Source of the DNA: Siphonodentalium dalli
Lineage: Eukaryota > Mollusca > Scaphopoda > Gadilida > Siphonodentaliidae
DNA length: 64,000 bases
Reading direction: 5' to 3'
NCBI GenBank assembly: GCA_032622095.1
Contig: CP136069.1
Coordinates: forward strand, 120,952,126-121,016,125
Part shown: positions 44,285 to 55,913 of the stretch, one piece after another
Layout: each line of letters starts with the position of its first letter
How positions within the stretch are numbered: position 1 is the first letter of the stretch
Translations under genes and position numbers: made by a program
The notes under the pieces: model-generated
Told to the model about the DNA's origin: nothing
What the model saw: the letters and a program-made list of their open reading frames with translations, nothing else
Databases searched by the model: none

Positions 44285-44561
44285 AATTACCTTGTTGATT
44301 AGTTATGCCAATTAATCAATCTTAACAATTCACATTATATAAGCTGTCCACTTGGTTTAATTTATCATTTAGGCGTAGCATACATCGTATCGGACGCGAA
44401 CAAGTCATCATGTCGCCGTCCCCACAGTAACAGCATTAATTGGAACTTTCGCACGGTCACACCAACAATATTATAGGTTGATATTGTTCTCGTAGTTTGA
44501 TTTTCCAACAATTATTAATTGTTTTTGGAATATCATTTGCACATTGTCCTATTTTACGACC
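44285..44561. other. No recognisable feature
   Basis: Presumed upstream flank of the candidate exon; no TATA or initiator pattern that stands out. Confidence 0.35.
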
Positions 44562-44859
44562 TGAGGGTGGGGGGGTCTCAGGTTGGAAATTTCCAACAAT
44601 TGGAATTCTTGAGGCCAGTCTAGATGTTAGGAGTTTGCTATTTTCAGGTTCGGATCTCAAAATGTTCTCAGTGTATTCCGTTCCTCTTCTGGTTGTGGCA
44701 ACAATACTACTGATCCATTTAGAATAATGCTAACATCCAGGCTGTGAGAGGCCAGTAACTTTTGGGGAAATCAAACCCCAAAGTGGGGCGGTGCAGTTGA
44801 AAATTCCAAGGTGGATGCACCCCTCACCAACGCTGAAACCCACCTAGATACGTCCCTGT
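44562..44859 (-). mobile_element. CAGGGACG-type element, inverted copy
   Basis: GGTTGGAAATTTCCAACAAT at the left and ACCCACCTAGATACGTCCCTG at the right end, with GTGGGGCGGTGCAGTTGAAA between, is the family in reverse complement. The terminus CGTCCCTG ends at 44859. An unrelated ~120 bp sits in its middle. Confidence 0.65.
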
Positions 44860-45351
44860 CGTGGATTTCCATGGATAATTAAGTTCACCCTACGACAGTG
44901 GACACCTTTCCACTTTCAGTTGTATACCCGAATATAGGCTATTATGCTTATAGCTGTTGGGGGGTGTACGTGTACTACCAGAATAGGAATTTACGATTGC
45001 ACCACCCCCTTTCGTTGAATAAAATGCTCAAGCTGCAAACCAGAGTTCAGTCCCCTCGCTACGGTGTCTGACGCCCTGTTATGTAGGAGATTGATTTATG
45101 CATGGAGTTTGCCAAATGCTAAGTAACTATATTCGAACAACCTCCCCTTAATTCGGTATTTTCCAACCGGTACCTTAAATCCACTCGTCGGTTTGTGCTC
45201 CAAAATACACCTAATAATATTCTCTTGTGGATTTTTCCCTCTATCGAAATAGGTCGATAAATAAATGTCACAGAAAGATGCATTGAAGTCATAAAAAATA
45301 CAAGATTGAACACGATGTTTGGGTCCCAACCAAAAATCAGCTATTTACACA
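44860..45351. other. Fragment of related TTCCAAC-rich repeat, otherwise nothing
   Basis: TTTTCCAACCGGTACCTTAA at 45160 resembles an internal CAGGGACG-family block; no clear borders. Confidence 0.35.
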
Positions 45352-45420
45352 GAGCGTAACTATTCCTGATATGTTATAAATAAAGAGCGTTCGTTTCACT
45401 TCTGTGCGAAAAATTTAAAA
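45352..45420 (+). repeat. AAAGAGCGTT dispersed repeat, copy 3
   Basis: CTATTCCTGATATGTTATAA then ATAAAGAGCGTTCGTTTCAC and TTCTGTGCGAAAA, close to the minus-strand copy at 10370-10560. Confidence 0.6.
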
Positions 45421-45632
45421 CAGTGACAATGGAAAGTACTTACCAGAGCATATGACGCCAATGTATCAATATTTTGTCAACCAGGCCATTATTGTGTGAT
45501 TACCAGTACATACTTACTCGGAGAGGGGGTTATATTGAGATGTGAAAGGGTCTATCTGCTCTTTCGAGTATGATTCCCGGGGAAGTTTTTAGTTTCTGAA
45601 ATATGTACATGTACCTATTTATGGTATCCGAA

Positions 45633-46045
45633 TCAGTGACGTGGCTACATGGTCTTTGAATGGTGTGTCAACGTTGAATTTCCTCTTGAACCAGACACGT
45701 AACTCCTTCGCGGGTTTCCATTTGCACCCACCCCCCCCCGCTTTGCATTGAAACTTTCCAACCGGCACCCATGCTTTTCAACTGTTGGCAATTTCCAAAT
45801 TGAATAAGACTGGAACATTTCCAAAATGGTGTTCATTTCAGACAACAATTTTTACTAAAAGTTGAAAAGATATGATACCGGAGGTGTAAACAAAAATATT
45901 CCTACTGATTGTTGGAAAATCAGACAAGAAAACTCGTACTTAAAGTTACGAAGTAATGATGTGTCAGACATGAAATTTTCAACTCTTTTCTACAATGACT
46001 CACGTCACAGGGGTTTGAAACGCGCTCCGCTGCCCAGCAATGGGC
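45633..46045 (+). mobile_element. CAGGGACG-type element, copy
   Basis: CAGTGACGTGGCTACATGG start, CCATTTGCACCCACCCCC, GAAACTTTCCAACCGGCACC, CATTTCAGACAACAATTTTT, TGTTGGAAAATCAGACAAG and GTCAGACATGAAATTTTCAA in family order; the 3' terminus is degenerate. Confidence 0.65.
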
Positions 46046-46237
46046 ATACACCCATAGTTGCAAAACAATAATTTCATTTTACAAACTTTACATTACGTGC
46101 GTATCATTTTACATTGTTTACGTCAAAGAAGCACGTCATATTGATGCGTTGTGTCAATGTTCACTTGACTGGAGCTGTTGGGAGGAAGTTATTACGTTGT
46201 CACAATAATAATTTCAGCTGTAGTGTAGGCCTATAGT

Positions 46238-48060
46238 CACTGGTGCTCAACTGCTTCCATGCGATCACTTCTTAGCAGTTTTATGTGACATTTCTTAGCT
46301 GATTTTTGTTGACAGTCATAGTCGATTTTTGTACAAAAAACGGTAAGTTTTATCACAATATATCACAATTTGACCGGCTGCCGTTTGCAGTTATTAGCTA
46401 CGGTTAACACTAAACGCTAATGTACTGAAATTGGTATGACAAATATATTTGTTTACACTAAAAGAAACATTGATCACCAAAAATTCACACCATTTTGCGC
46501 AGTTGACTGACAAAATCGTTATTTTTTCTAAGATAAAATAGTTTCGCGACCACCCCATGTGAAATAATACTACACAAGAACGTCCAGTAACGATTTATGG
46601 GTGTTATGTTTCAGATGTTACAAGGATATATGCTATATAGCCAATTTTCGGGCTAACACGTGGGTTTCACTTCTTAGTATCCATGGTTCCACATCTTAGA
46701 TCTGGAAATCATGCAGGTACGGTCCGCGTCTTTGTAATTTCATGACTAAATCCTTTAGCACGTATTACAGGTCGTAACTTTAGTCTGATCATCATAAAAT
46801 TTGTCATGGATGTTAACAATGACATGTAGATGGGAACGAGTCATTTTGAGGTCATTCGGCCAAAAAACATGGCTGCCAGCAGCCATCTTGGATTTTACTC
46901 TTTGCATGACTAGATCCTTTAGCACGGGCTACAGGTCGTACCATTAGTCCTATTCATCATGAAATTTGTCATGGATGTTAACAATGACATGTAGATGGGA
47001 ACGAGTCATTTTGGGGTCATTCAGACAAAAAAAACAAGGCCGCCAGCGGCCATCTTTGATTTCAAAATTCAATCCATTAGCACCAGCTACAGGTCGTACT
47101 GTTCGTCTGATCATCATATAATTTGTCATGGGTGTTAATATTGACATGTAGATGGCAACGAGTCATTTTGGGGTCATTCAGCCAAAAAACATGGCCACCA
47201 GCAGCCATCTTGGATTTACTCTTTGTATGACTAAATCCTTTAGCAAGGGCTATGGGTCGTATCTTTAGTCTGGTCATCATGAAATTGCTCATGGCTGTTG
47301 AAATCGGAATGTAGATGGGAAAGAGTCATTTTTGGGTCATTCGGACAAACAACATGGCCGCCAGCGGCCATCTTTGATTTCAAAATTCAATGCATTAGCA
47401 CGGGCTACATGTTATACTGTTGTAATCGCAATTTAATTGACAACTAAACCGGGAATATCGGCTTATATATGTATCAAATGTTACGTAGAATATTGCTGAA
47501 GATCCTAGTGGTCGTAGAAAATCATACAAAGTAACTAGCGCCTTAATGTGACACGAATTTGGCTGTAGAATAGCAATAGATAGTTTGTGAATCAGCTGAG
47601 AAATGAAACCACTAAGAAGTGATCAGAAACTGAAAGTCGGCTAAGAAATGGAACATTTTGGAGTGAATTTACAAGCCAGTTTATGCTGTTTGTGTGTATG
47701 TATAATTAGGGCTACCTGGCGAAGATTTTCCGACAGTTTCAATTTAGTATACTGAATGGTTCGGAAGCAAAATGACTCGATAGTTCCCCATTGGATTAAC
47801 ATGGGAATACAGATAAATGTCAGAAATAACGTATAAAGGTAATCATAAACCATCTATCCACATTGCAATTTCATTACGGGGTTTCCAACGATTGGTTGAA
47901 CGGTCGCGAACTCACCTTTTCGCCATTATTTTCACTTTGCCGCTCTTTTAAACTTCTAAAAAAACAATAAAAAATCGATATCGCTGCGGAACCTAATCGA
48001 AACGAAATGGCACATAAAACTGCTAAGAAGTGATCTCATAGGAGCAGTTGAGCACCAGTG
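46238..48060. mobile_element. 1.8 kb TIR element with CACTGGTGC ends and ATAGT duplication, carrying a satellite
   Basis: The ends CACTGGTGCTCAACTGCT and AGCAGTTGAGCACCAGTG extend for ~55 bp with few mismatches (GATCACTTCTTAGCAGTTTT / AAAACTGCTAAGAAGTGATC). The flanks ATAGT (46233-46237 and 48061-48065) are a perfect 5 bp direct repeat. Subterminal CACTTCTTAG words recur at 46670 and, inverted, at about 47611 (ACTAAGAAGTGATC). Inside lies a tandem array at 46720-47420. No transposase frame. CAC-starting tips with a 5 bp duplication suit Transib-type elements; CACTG tips also occur in CACTA/Chapaev-type elements, which usually duplicate fewer bases. The superfamily is therefore open. Confidence 0.85.
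46720..47420 (+). repeat. Tandem array of ~150-170 bp units inside the CACTGGTGC element
   Basis: About 4.5 units marked by ATCCTTTAGCACGGGCTACA, TCATCATGAAATTTGTCATG, GACATGTAGATGGGAACGAG and TCATTTTGGGGTCATTC, ending ACATGGCCGCCAGCGGCCAT-CTTGG. The kernel is itself palindromic (GGCCGCCAGCGGCC). The GC-rich kernel recurs at about 46870, 47040, 47190 and 47355. Confidence 0.85.
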
Positions 48061-48599
48061 ATAGTCGTAACGTTGAGTAATATTAGGATTTATGTATTTG
48101 GTTGGGGTCAATTTGTGTATTGATGCATCCCCCACAAACGACCAATGACTACACAATGGACGTTGTCACTGTATTAAATGCCGCGTGTCCCTAAAACACC
48201 CCCCATAATAGACATGATTAGTTATTATTGGGCGGGTTATTTAACTGTTTGGGGATATGTGGGACGTGGTGGCATGGGGTGGCGACATGCACCACTTTTG
48301 GAAATTTTTAATAATTTTGGCGATACATATGGGGCATTTTTAACCAATAAACAAATATTACCCATTCCATATTTTGTCTGAGGTATTCATATCAATTAAT
48401 TACTTGGCTTGGGGCTCACCAAGCTACCAACTGAAATAGTTTGTTGTTCTAACCAATAGGCCTACATTTAGAGCAGTTTGACAGAAAGGTGGTCTGCTAT
48501 CAACATGCTGTTGTCAAGCCCCCACCCCCGTTGTCCGCACGCCCCTGACAGTAAGGATTTAATATCTGTGACAATGTGGGTTGGAATAAATATGGTAAT
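48061..48599. other. No gene recognised
   Basis: Unique sequence; CCACCCCCGTTGTCCGCACG-CCCCTG near 48527 looks like a stray TE terminus. Confidence 0.35.
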
Positions 48600-48797
48600 G
48601 TGTGCAAAAATGGATGTGGCGACAGGGGTTTGAACATTGTGGTGTTACCACCCCTCCCCAATTTTTGTCAAACTTTTCAACATTTTGGAATTTTCAATAA
48701 CTTAAATTAATGTCGTGTCAGTCATGAAATGCCTAACTGTTGAACATTTTGGTCAAAGTTAATGGGGCGGGACAACCTTACCCGTATGCTGTCCCTG
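48600..48797 (+). mobile_element. CAGGGACG-type element, 3' end
   Basis: GTCAGTCATGAAATGCCTAA, CTGTTGAACATTTTGGTCAA then AGTT and GGGGCGGG, ending TATGCTGTCCCTG at 48797. This is the best preserved 3' terminus of the family, inverse of CAGGGAC. Confidence 0.65.
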
Positions 48798-51295
48798 ACA
48801 TGACATTATAGCTATTAAATGGTAGTGTGTTGGATTTCAAACTCAGCATCGAATGGGAGAACAGATGAAACTTGGTCAAGTTGGGAAAACAGATTGGTTC
48901 ACGGGTGGTTGCAATTTACTAGCAACCCCTCAACAAAAGACTTTCTGTCAAAGTCCCTGACGTATTGCCCCCCCCCCCGTTCTCAAACCCCGTTCTGCAT
49001 ATCCATTCCGATCTGTCACCAAATGCTGAGATTTATTATAAAGCAAGTTTTCAAACCGCTGATTAATATTCATCGTACTAGTAAATGGGCATTGAAACAC
49101 AAACGGTCTTTATCGTTGATGATACTGCTGACAACAATTCAAAACCTGCTAAAATAATTACTCGATATCTTGCGAATTTACTAATATGTTCGGTCTCATA
49201 TTTGCTGGGGGAAATTTCCAATGAGCAGAAACTTACCATGCACTGGGTCTTGTGGGATCTGTGCAATTTTATTTATGAACTGATTGACAGTTTTGCTAGA
49301 AATTGACACCGACGAGAGTGAGCAGTACGTAGGCTTAGCGAGTTTTGAGAATCCGTGACCAATTGGTTGATTGAGACGATCCTGGGTATTGGGTATATAA
49401 GATACCTGCTGTTCTCAGAGATATTCATGAGTTGAGAAAAACTTCGCGCGCGCATAGCACCTCCGCCTACCGGCGTCGGTGTCATCAGCACGTGCTCAAG
49501 TCCTTCCAACTCACGAATTCCTCGAGACCAGTATATGTAACGATTACGTACCACGTGCAAAGGTATGGTACCTATAGATACTATCGGGAACCGTTCGAAT
49601 AATTAAAGCACCATATGCATACATATTTTATATATATTATTGGCAACCGGTCAAATAATTAAGGTACTTTCGTGCATGCAAATGCATGTAGGAATTTCCC
49701 GGATTGGTCTGGTTCTTATATATCAAGATGTGTACAGTATGTGACAATGTCAAGCTGCACACATAAAATGTATTGGGCTAACGTTATTCTGTTTCTTTCA
49801 GGACTTATTTACTTGCTATCCTGTTTCTGAATCTGGTTATTTTGTGTATAAGCTACGGTACTATATACAAGCGGATTCGATCAAAGATTACTCGTATGTC
49901 GAAACCATCAACGGCTTGGGGATATGAACTTACATGTACAGTATTCCAGCATGGTCTATATCGTGTTGCACATCGTTATATTGTGAATATTATTGCACGA
50001 CTGACACCATCGCGACCGACATAACACCATGTACGACATGAATTAGTCAGTTTATGGTTATTCACTTGGATGGAAATTCTTACTTGTCCTGTGTTGTGCA
50101 TTCAATCAGATGCACACAAAAAACTCGGCATTCATCGGTTTATCGATAATCGACACTGAAATGATGATGTGTGTTAATCTTGTTGTGGCAGTTATACATC
50201 TGATACATCAGTTATTAATAACGTAATGATAACCTATGAAAATGGTAAATTCCAGATATTCAAGGAGGTGAATATAAAATGGTTTCTCTCGCGATATGAT
50301 TTCTTCAGAAGAATTGTCAATCAATGTCCTACAAAACAGTTGCTTCATACAAGCCAAGTTCATGCATACATATATGCATGAGCCATGAGTACACTGAATC
50401 CAGTTCATGACGGATCATGGAATGGTGGAAATATTATATTTCATATAATATGTTGGGTTTTGTATACATAAATTAATCTTTATGGATCCATGGGTTTAAT
50501 TTCTCCCAGATAAATCATTCCAACATATGCAACAAGCGGCATACATATGTGCATAGATACAAATAAGCTTAGTAATTGCTCATTTCATAATATGTCAACA
50601 GATAAAATTAATTGCTGTACATGCATGTATTGAATTTATATACTCAGAATCTACCATATCATGGACTAATTAGAAAACGGATTGCAAAAACGCGATATTC
50701 TTTCTTATGTGACATTTTATATCACCATGCACAGAGTTCCCTCTATATAATAGCACTGGTACGTAAATGAGCAATTACTAGGTTTAATTGAATCATATGT
50801 ACTTTGAGCCGTATCAAATTTTGCACATCTACATCAGATCACCCTCCAGAATAATGATGTTCGAAGAAGATATAACCTGACCAAAATTTAAAGCCACATA
50901 ATGTTTGAATATTTTGTTCCCAACATTATCGAGAGCACAAAATCGCAAATTAAGCTGAAATAAACACATTTCTTTTGTATGGTAAAGGGATATATAAGCT
51001 AACAAAAATATGTAGCATTTTCGATAACTTTATTCAGGAGACCAATAACAAATATTTTTCTTTAGAGTGAGTAGATGGTCAAGATTCTTAAAATCAACAA
51101 CTAATGACATGTCATTTTGTCTTTATTTAAATCGGCATACAATTTTTTTCTATATATGTTTCATTTTCTTCTGGTTTTATATTTGTGAATTTGAATGTTA
51201 TTTCCAATTATAATACTTTGAAGTTGCAAACATTGTGTGGGACTTTAAATTTATTGGTATGTTGTATCTCATCGGATGTTAATTTTATAAGGACG
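48798..51295. other. No gene recognised
   Basis: AT-rich. The 112-codon frame at 48819-49157 and others are compositionally unremarkable and without domains. A (C)9 run lies at 48970. Confidence 0.5.
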
Positions 51296-51299
51296 CCCT

Positions 51300-52025
51300 A
51301 ATGTGAGGGGAATCGTCCCTACGAATGGAGCCTCGATCCGTCCCTGTCAATGCCCAAACACAACGTTGGCCCAACGTTGCCCCAACGTCGTATTGTTAGT
51401 GGAATTCACCGTTGATTCGACGTCGTTTCAACGTCGGGTGCCCGACGGCGCACCAACGTCGGCTCGACGTCGAACCACCGTCGAGTCGACGACGAGATCC
51501 GACGCCGAGCCAGCGGCAACAGCCATAGTTGGCACAACGTTGGATTCCAACTTTGATAGAAATGACGTTGGCCCAATATTGGCCCAACGTCGTATTATTA
51601 GTGGAATTCACCGTTGGTTCGACGTCGTTTCAACGTCGGGTGCCCGACGGCGCACCAACGTCGGCTCGATGTCGAACCACCGTCGAGTCGACGACGGGAT
51701 CCGACGTTGAGCCGACACCGAGCCAGCGGCAACAGCCATAGTTGGCACAACGTTGGATTCCAACGTTGATAGAAATGGCGTTGGCCCAACGTTGGCCCAA
51801 CGTCGTATTATTAGTGGAATTCATCGCTGGTTCGACGTCGTTTCAACGGCGGGTGCCCGACGGCGCACCAACGTCGGCTCGACGTCGAACCACCGTCGAG
51901 TCGACGACGGGATCCGACGTCGAGCCGACACCGAGCCAGCGGCAACAGCCATAGTTGGCCCAACGTTGGATTCCAACGTTGGCCCAACGATATAAATGAC
52001 GTTGGCCCAACGTTGGCCCAACATA
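51300..52025. repeat. GC-rich palindrome-dense tandem array (AACGTTGGCCCAACGT / CGACGTCG)
   Basis: Three to 3.5 units of ~202-213 bp (GTGGAATTCAYC at about 51399, 51601 and 51813), made almost entirely of short palindromes: CCAACGTTGG, TTGGCCCAACG, CGACGTCG, GTCGACGAC, GGTGCCCGACGGCGCACC. It contains many CpG in an AT-rich setting and few stops on either strand, so it yields overlapping frames up to 135 codons on both strands; these are not genes. Confidence 0.9.
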
Positions 52026-53060
52026 GGTGTGCTATATGGATAGGTGAACAGCATCTGGGGTCCGTACTATTACTCACTAAGTTTGTAATTTCAGCGTTCT
52101 TTGGTAATTTCCTAAGTTTGTAAAGCGGGAATTGTGTTCTATAGTATACTCGACTAGATATATCTTACGAAATTAGTTGCACGTGTATTGGAATTTAACA
52201 CCATAGTCGATTTCTTTGCTTACATCATACGTCGACGTGAAATGACTTATTTGTGAACGTCTCGGTGAGTCATCATTAGCATAGATCTATGTCGAGGGTG
52301 AACCGCTTGCTTTTAGGGGCGAATGGAGTGCTCGAAAACTCCATCCTTTTGTTATTCTATAGTACTAGAATGATCTACCTTGTCCAGTCTGTATTACCAT
52401 GGTATATAGTGATTATAAAAAATATAAACTTGGGGGCAATTGCAAAACAATTCAGGTGCATATTATGACGACAAGAACCCCAAATAAATATGTCTACGAC
52501 ACCGGACAGCCCCCGAAGCAATCGCAAGGGAGAATACTCAAGAAGGATGTATCAAGAAGGACGTGTCTCAACTGGTCAATCGATGGCGATCGTAGCATTA
52601 CGTGTACATCGAATACATCCCGGCGGGAGTGGATATGCGCAAATGAGTAATCGGCTTTATATTCCAGTATCACGTTGCGTCCCGCGGGGACCCGTTGTGT
52701 GGACCACAGACATGGTTATTGTTAGACACATGTTAGAAACCCGCATTGGTTAATTTGTTAACAATAAATATGACTTCTTGGTCTGATTTGCCATCTCTAA
52801 TTTAAACCCGGGTTCCAGAATTCCCTCGGTATTGGAACAAATGAATTTGAAAGCCATTGTGTTTTGAATGTTTAATGGTACACTAGGCGCCAATGACACT
52901 CTTAAAAATAGAACTTAAAGATCGCTTTAAGCATACATTGGAACGATTGAACTTCAAAAAGTATGTTTTATATGCGTAAGTTGGTAGTATAGGGACACCA
53001 TAAGTCAATACATACAAGAACTACCGTTATACATACAATCCGTATATGGACGATGAAAAA
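52026..53060. other. No gene recognised
   Basis: The 87-codon frame at 52490-52753 has balanced composition and an AATAAA shortly after its stop (52764), but no recognised domain or homologous partner, so I do not call it. Confidence 0.35.
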
Positions 53061-53200
53061 ACTCACTTACCAGCTGTTCTCGATAGTCCGCACACAGTTG
53101 AGCAAAACGCTCTTTATTTTCACCATATCAATACTATATTGACCATTTAAATTTCATGACTTCAAAACCTTTTTCCGTGAGATATAAGTCCGCATATATA
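53061..53200 (-). repeat. AAAGAGCGTT dispersed repeat, copy with exon-like structure
   Basis: Minus strand: GATATGGTGAAAATAAAGAG-CGTTTTGCTCAAC, then ATCGAGAACAGCTG/GTAAGTGAG. The ATG at 53126 opens 18 codons that run into a perfect donor GTAAGTGAG at 53070. Upstream TATATCTCACGGAAAAAGG and TTTTGAAGTCATGAAA match the 10370-10560 copy. In that copy the donor is lost (CAGCTGGATAAT). Confidence 0.55.
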
Positions 53201-55910
53201 ATATAAAACTATTGCATTTATTTATAGTCTAGACGTGTTTACTTAAACATTATTTGTGCAGAAAAGCAGGAGTCGGGGTGATTTTACATAATATAACAAT
53301 ATGAACCAGGGTATCTGGCCATTTTTCATGTCTTTGACCTTAAAAAATGCTAAATAAAATGGCTGCCAGAGGATTCATAATGTCACAAATAAATCGCTGT
53401 TCGCCAATTTAAATCGGGAAATGTTTACACATTTAAACACATGTATGTATTTTTATTATGAAATGACATTATCTGACTTTTTGATGCCACACTTGTTACT
53501 CATTATCAAAGGAGCCTTCCAAATTGGCGACAGCAGTGGAACATTTCATTATCTTCTAACTCGTATCTACCGGTTCAGCGTTTGGTGTTTTGAAATGGTG
53601 GCAAATTTTTAATTATATATCATATAATTGATGAAAACCACAACCTAAAAAAAACGCCATGTGTTAGAATCCAGAAGAGGTGTAAGAGGATAGGAGCAGA
53701 GGTTGAAGAACTCAAGTAGATAGATGAGAAAAATTATTGCTGAAGAAAGTTGCGTCGCAGCTCGACCAGACATGATAGCTCTGATCAAGAATGGGTGTCA
53801 ACATGGCGCCAAGATATAGGAAATGTTAGATTATTCATGACATTATCCTGTCTTGTATTGTGATTGATGCTCATAATACCATAATTACACCCCCGTATTC
53901 TTTAACAAATGCCTTGTTCGCTACAACACATTTTGCGATTTTAGTGCTCCTTCGCCAAGAAATATCGGAATTATTTTCAGGAATTGGATCTAAATATGAA
54001 AAGCTTTTGAAATAATTTTGCATGGTATTTGGTGTCAGAGGTGACTGTTGTTTCGTGGTGAACTATTATCAATGTGTCACAGGGGAAATTATTGCAAAAG
54101 TCCAACACTTTTGCTTCCAAAATGGCAACCGGAATTTGAAACATTTGCTAATTATTTTACTTACACTCCGGCATTGTGTGAAACAGGTAGCATACTGTGA
54201 TCAAGTTATTATACCAATCACCAATCATTATGTCTAATAATTCAAACAATTATTCACGATATCACTGGAGTATCAGCCTAATACAACTGAAACTAAGGGT
54301 GGATGTAACTCCCCCCACAATATTTTTGGTTTCTCGCAATATTTGACTAGGTTAATTTTTTTATTTCAGTTCAACTCGGTTAAAATATGACCAAAGAAGT
54401 TACGATCTCAAATGATAACCCAAGTCAAGTCCATTCCAATTATTAATATCAATATCATAACTGATTATTTGTATCCAATAACACCGTCAATATTGTGGAT
54501 ATAATAGATAGTCAACATAATATAATCTGAACCATTGACTCAGCTGCGACTAGGGTGTATTATGGATATATAGATGAATGGACGTAGATTTTGTCCATTG
54601 TTTATTTAAATTCAGAACAGTTCCTTTGTATTTGCCATTTCGGCGCATGGTATTACTGAAAGTGAAATCGAATATTGTTCAGAATGGATTTTTGAAGTTA
54701 TAGTAATATATTTAAGAGAAATTAAACTAGACACCAATTGCTTTCATTTGATCCTGGTCGGATATATGCAGTTCACCGGAACAATAGATGACTGGTATGA
54801 CAGGAAGAAGACTGCAACGGAATCCAATCGATGTTTAGTGATCCACTTTTTCTGGATATTTTATGATGCGGATACAATTGCGATGTATATTCATGTCCGT
54901 TTACACGTTTTACGACAAAGGGTGAACTTGGCAATGAATGTATATCCAATACTGGAAGCAACGAGCGGTGTTCAAAATGGGATTTAATTTTGCCATAAGA
55001 CCTTTCACTATTGGATGACACGTCTATGCAAACAAATTATGCAGTCAACATGAAAATGTTGTAATATACAATATATCAATAGTTGTTACAGAGGTTATTA
55101 TGATACACAATAATGCCAAAGATGTACTGGAAAGTCCAATGGCAGCGTTTATTTTTCCAGCGTACACTTAACAGAGAAATGTCCCTGACATTGAGTATAT
55201 ATAGTGGGAATTGCTCATAAATTTTCTCGCTGAAACAAATAACTCCAGCATAGCCGGAGTAAGATGATAACGGAGGCATATTTATTAGCAATAAAATAAC
55301 ATATGTCATGTGCGGCATGAAACATTATAACTACATATTCATAAACAGACACAAATGAATAACAAAACAGACCTGAATTAGAATAAAACATCTGGCATTA
55401 ATATTTTCGAATCGGAGTAAAGAGTATCCCCAAAATCCTCACTATTTTCTCACCGGGTGTACCTGATTTGTATCATGCTCATTAATTCCGATTCAATTTC
55501 AATTTATTGGTATTCTGATCATCAAAATATATATAACATAAACACATTGCAGATATCGATGCAAATATAAATTGTTGCATGCGGATGCACATGTGGATAT
55601 AATATATAGTTGTGTACAGCAATAGGGTCTTGATCTGTATATAATTATATTTATCTGATAAATATATAGGGTTATTGTTATTGAGCGACGTTATTGGTTT
55701 CGTGTTCGGTTATTGGATATGGACATTGAATAGTTATATAGGAATTAAACCTCAACATGACTCAGATTGTAGTACTTTTGGCGCATTTCGTATGCATAAT
55801 GATAATTTTCTCAATGTTTTCTTGTTGTGAATTCTGAAAAGTGTGGCTAATTTCATTACATTTTCCCCTCTTATAGAAATATGGCTAAAGATACGTTTCT
55901 CGCAGTTATC
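53201..55910. other. No gene recognised
   Basis: AT-rich unique sequence. Frames of 71-82 codons (54022-54237, 54748-54987, 54773-55021 minus) have no domain that I recognise. Confidence 0.5.
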
Positions 55911-55913
55911 TAA

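Noticed and set aside
51303-51954. 135-codon plus-strand frame with regular repeats
   Set aside because: The same interval is open on the other strand and built of short palindromes; compositional artefact.
52490-52753. 87-codon frame with balanced composition and a nearby AATAAA
   Set aside because: No recognisable motif and an overlapping frame of similar length; could be chance. Would be reconsidered if transcripts map here.
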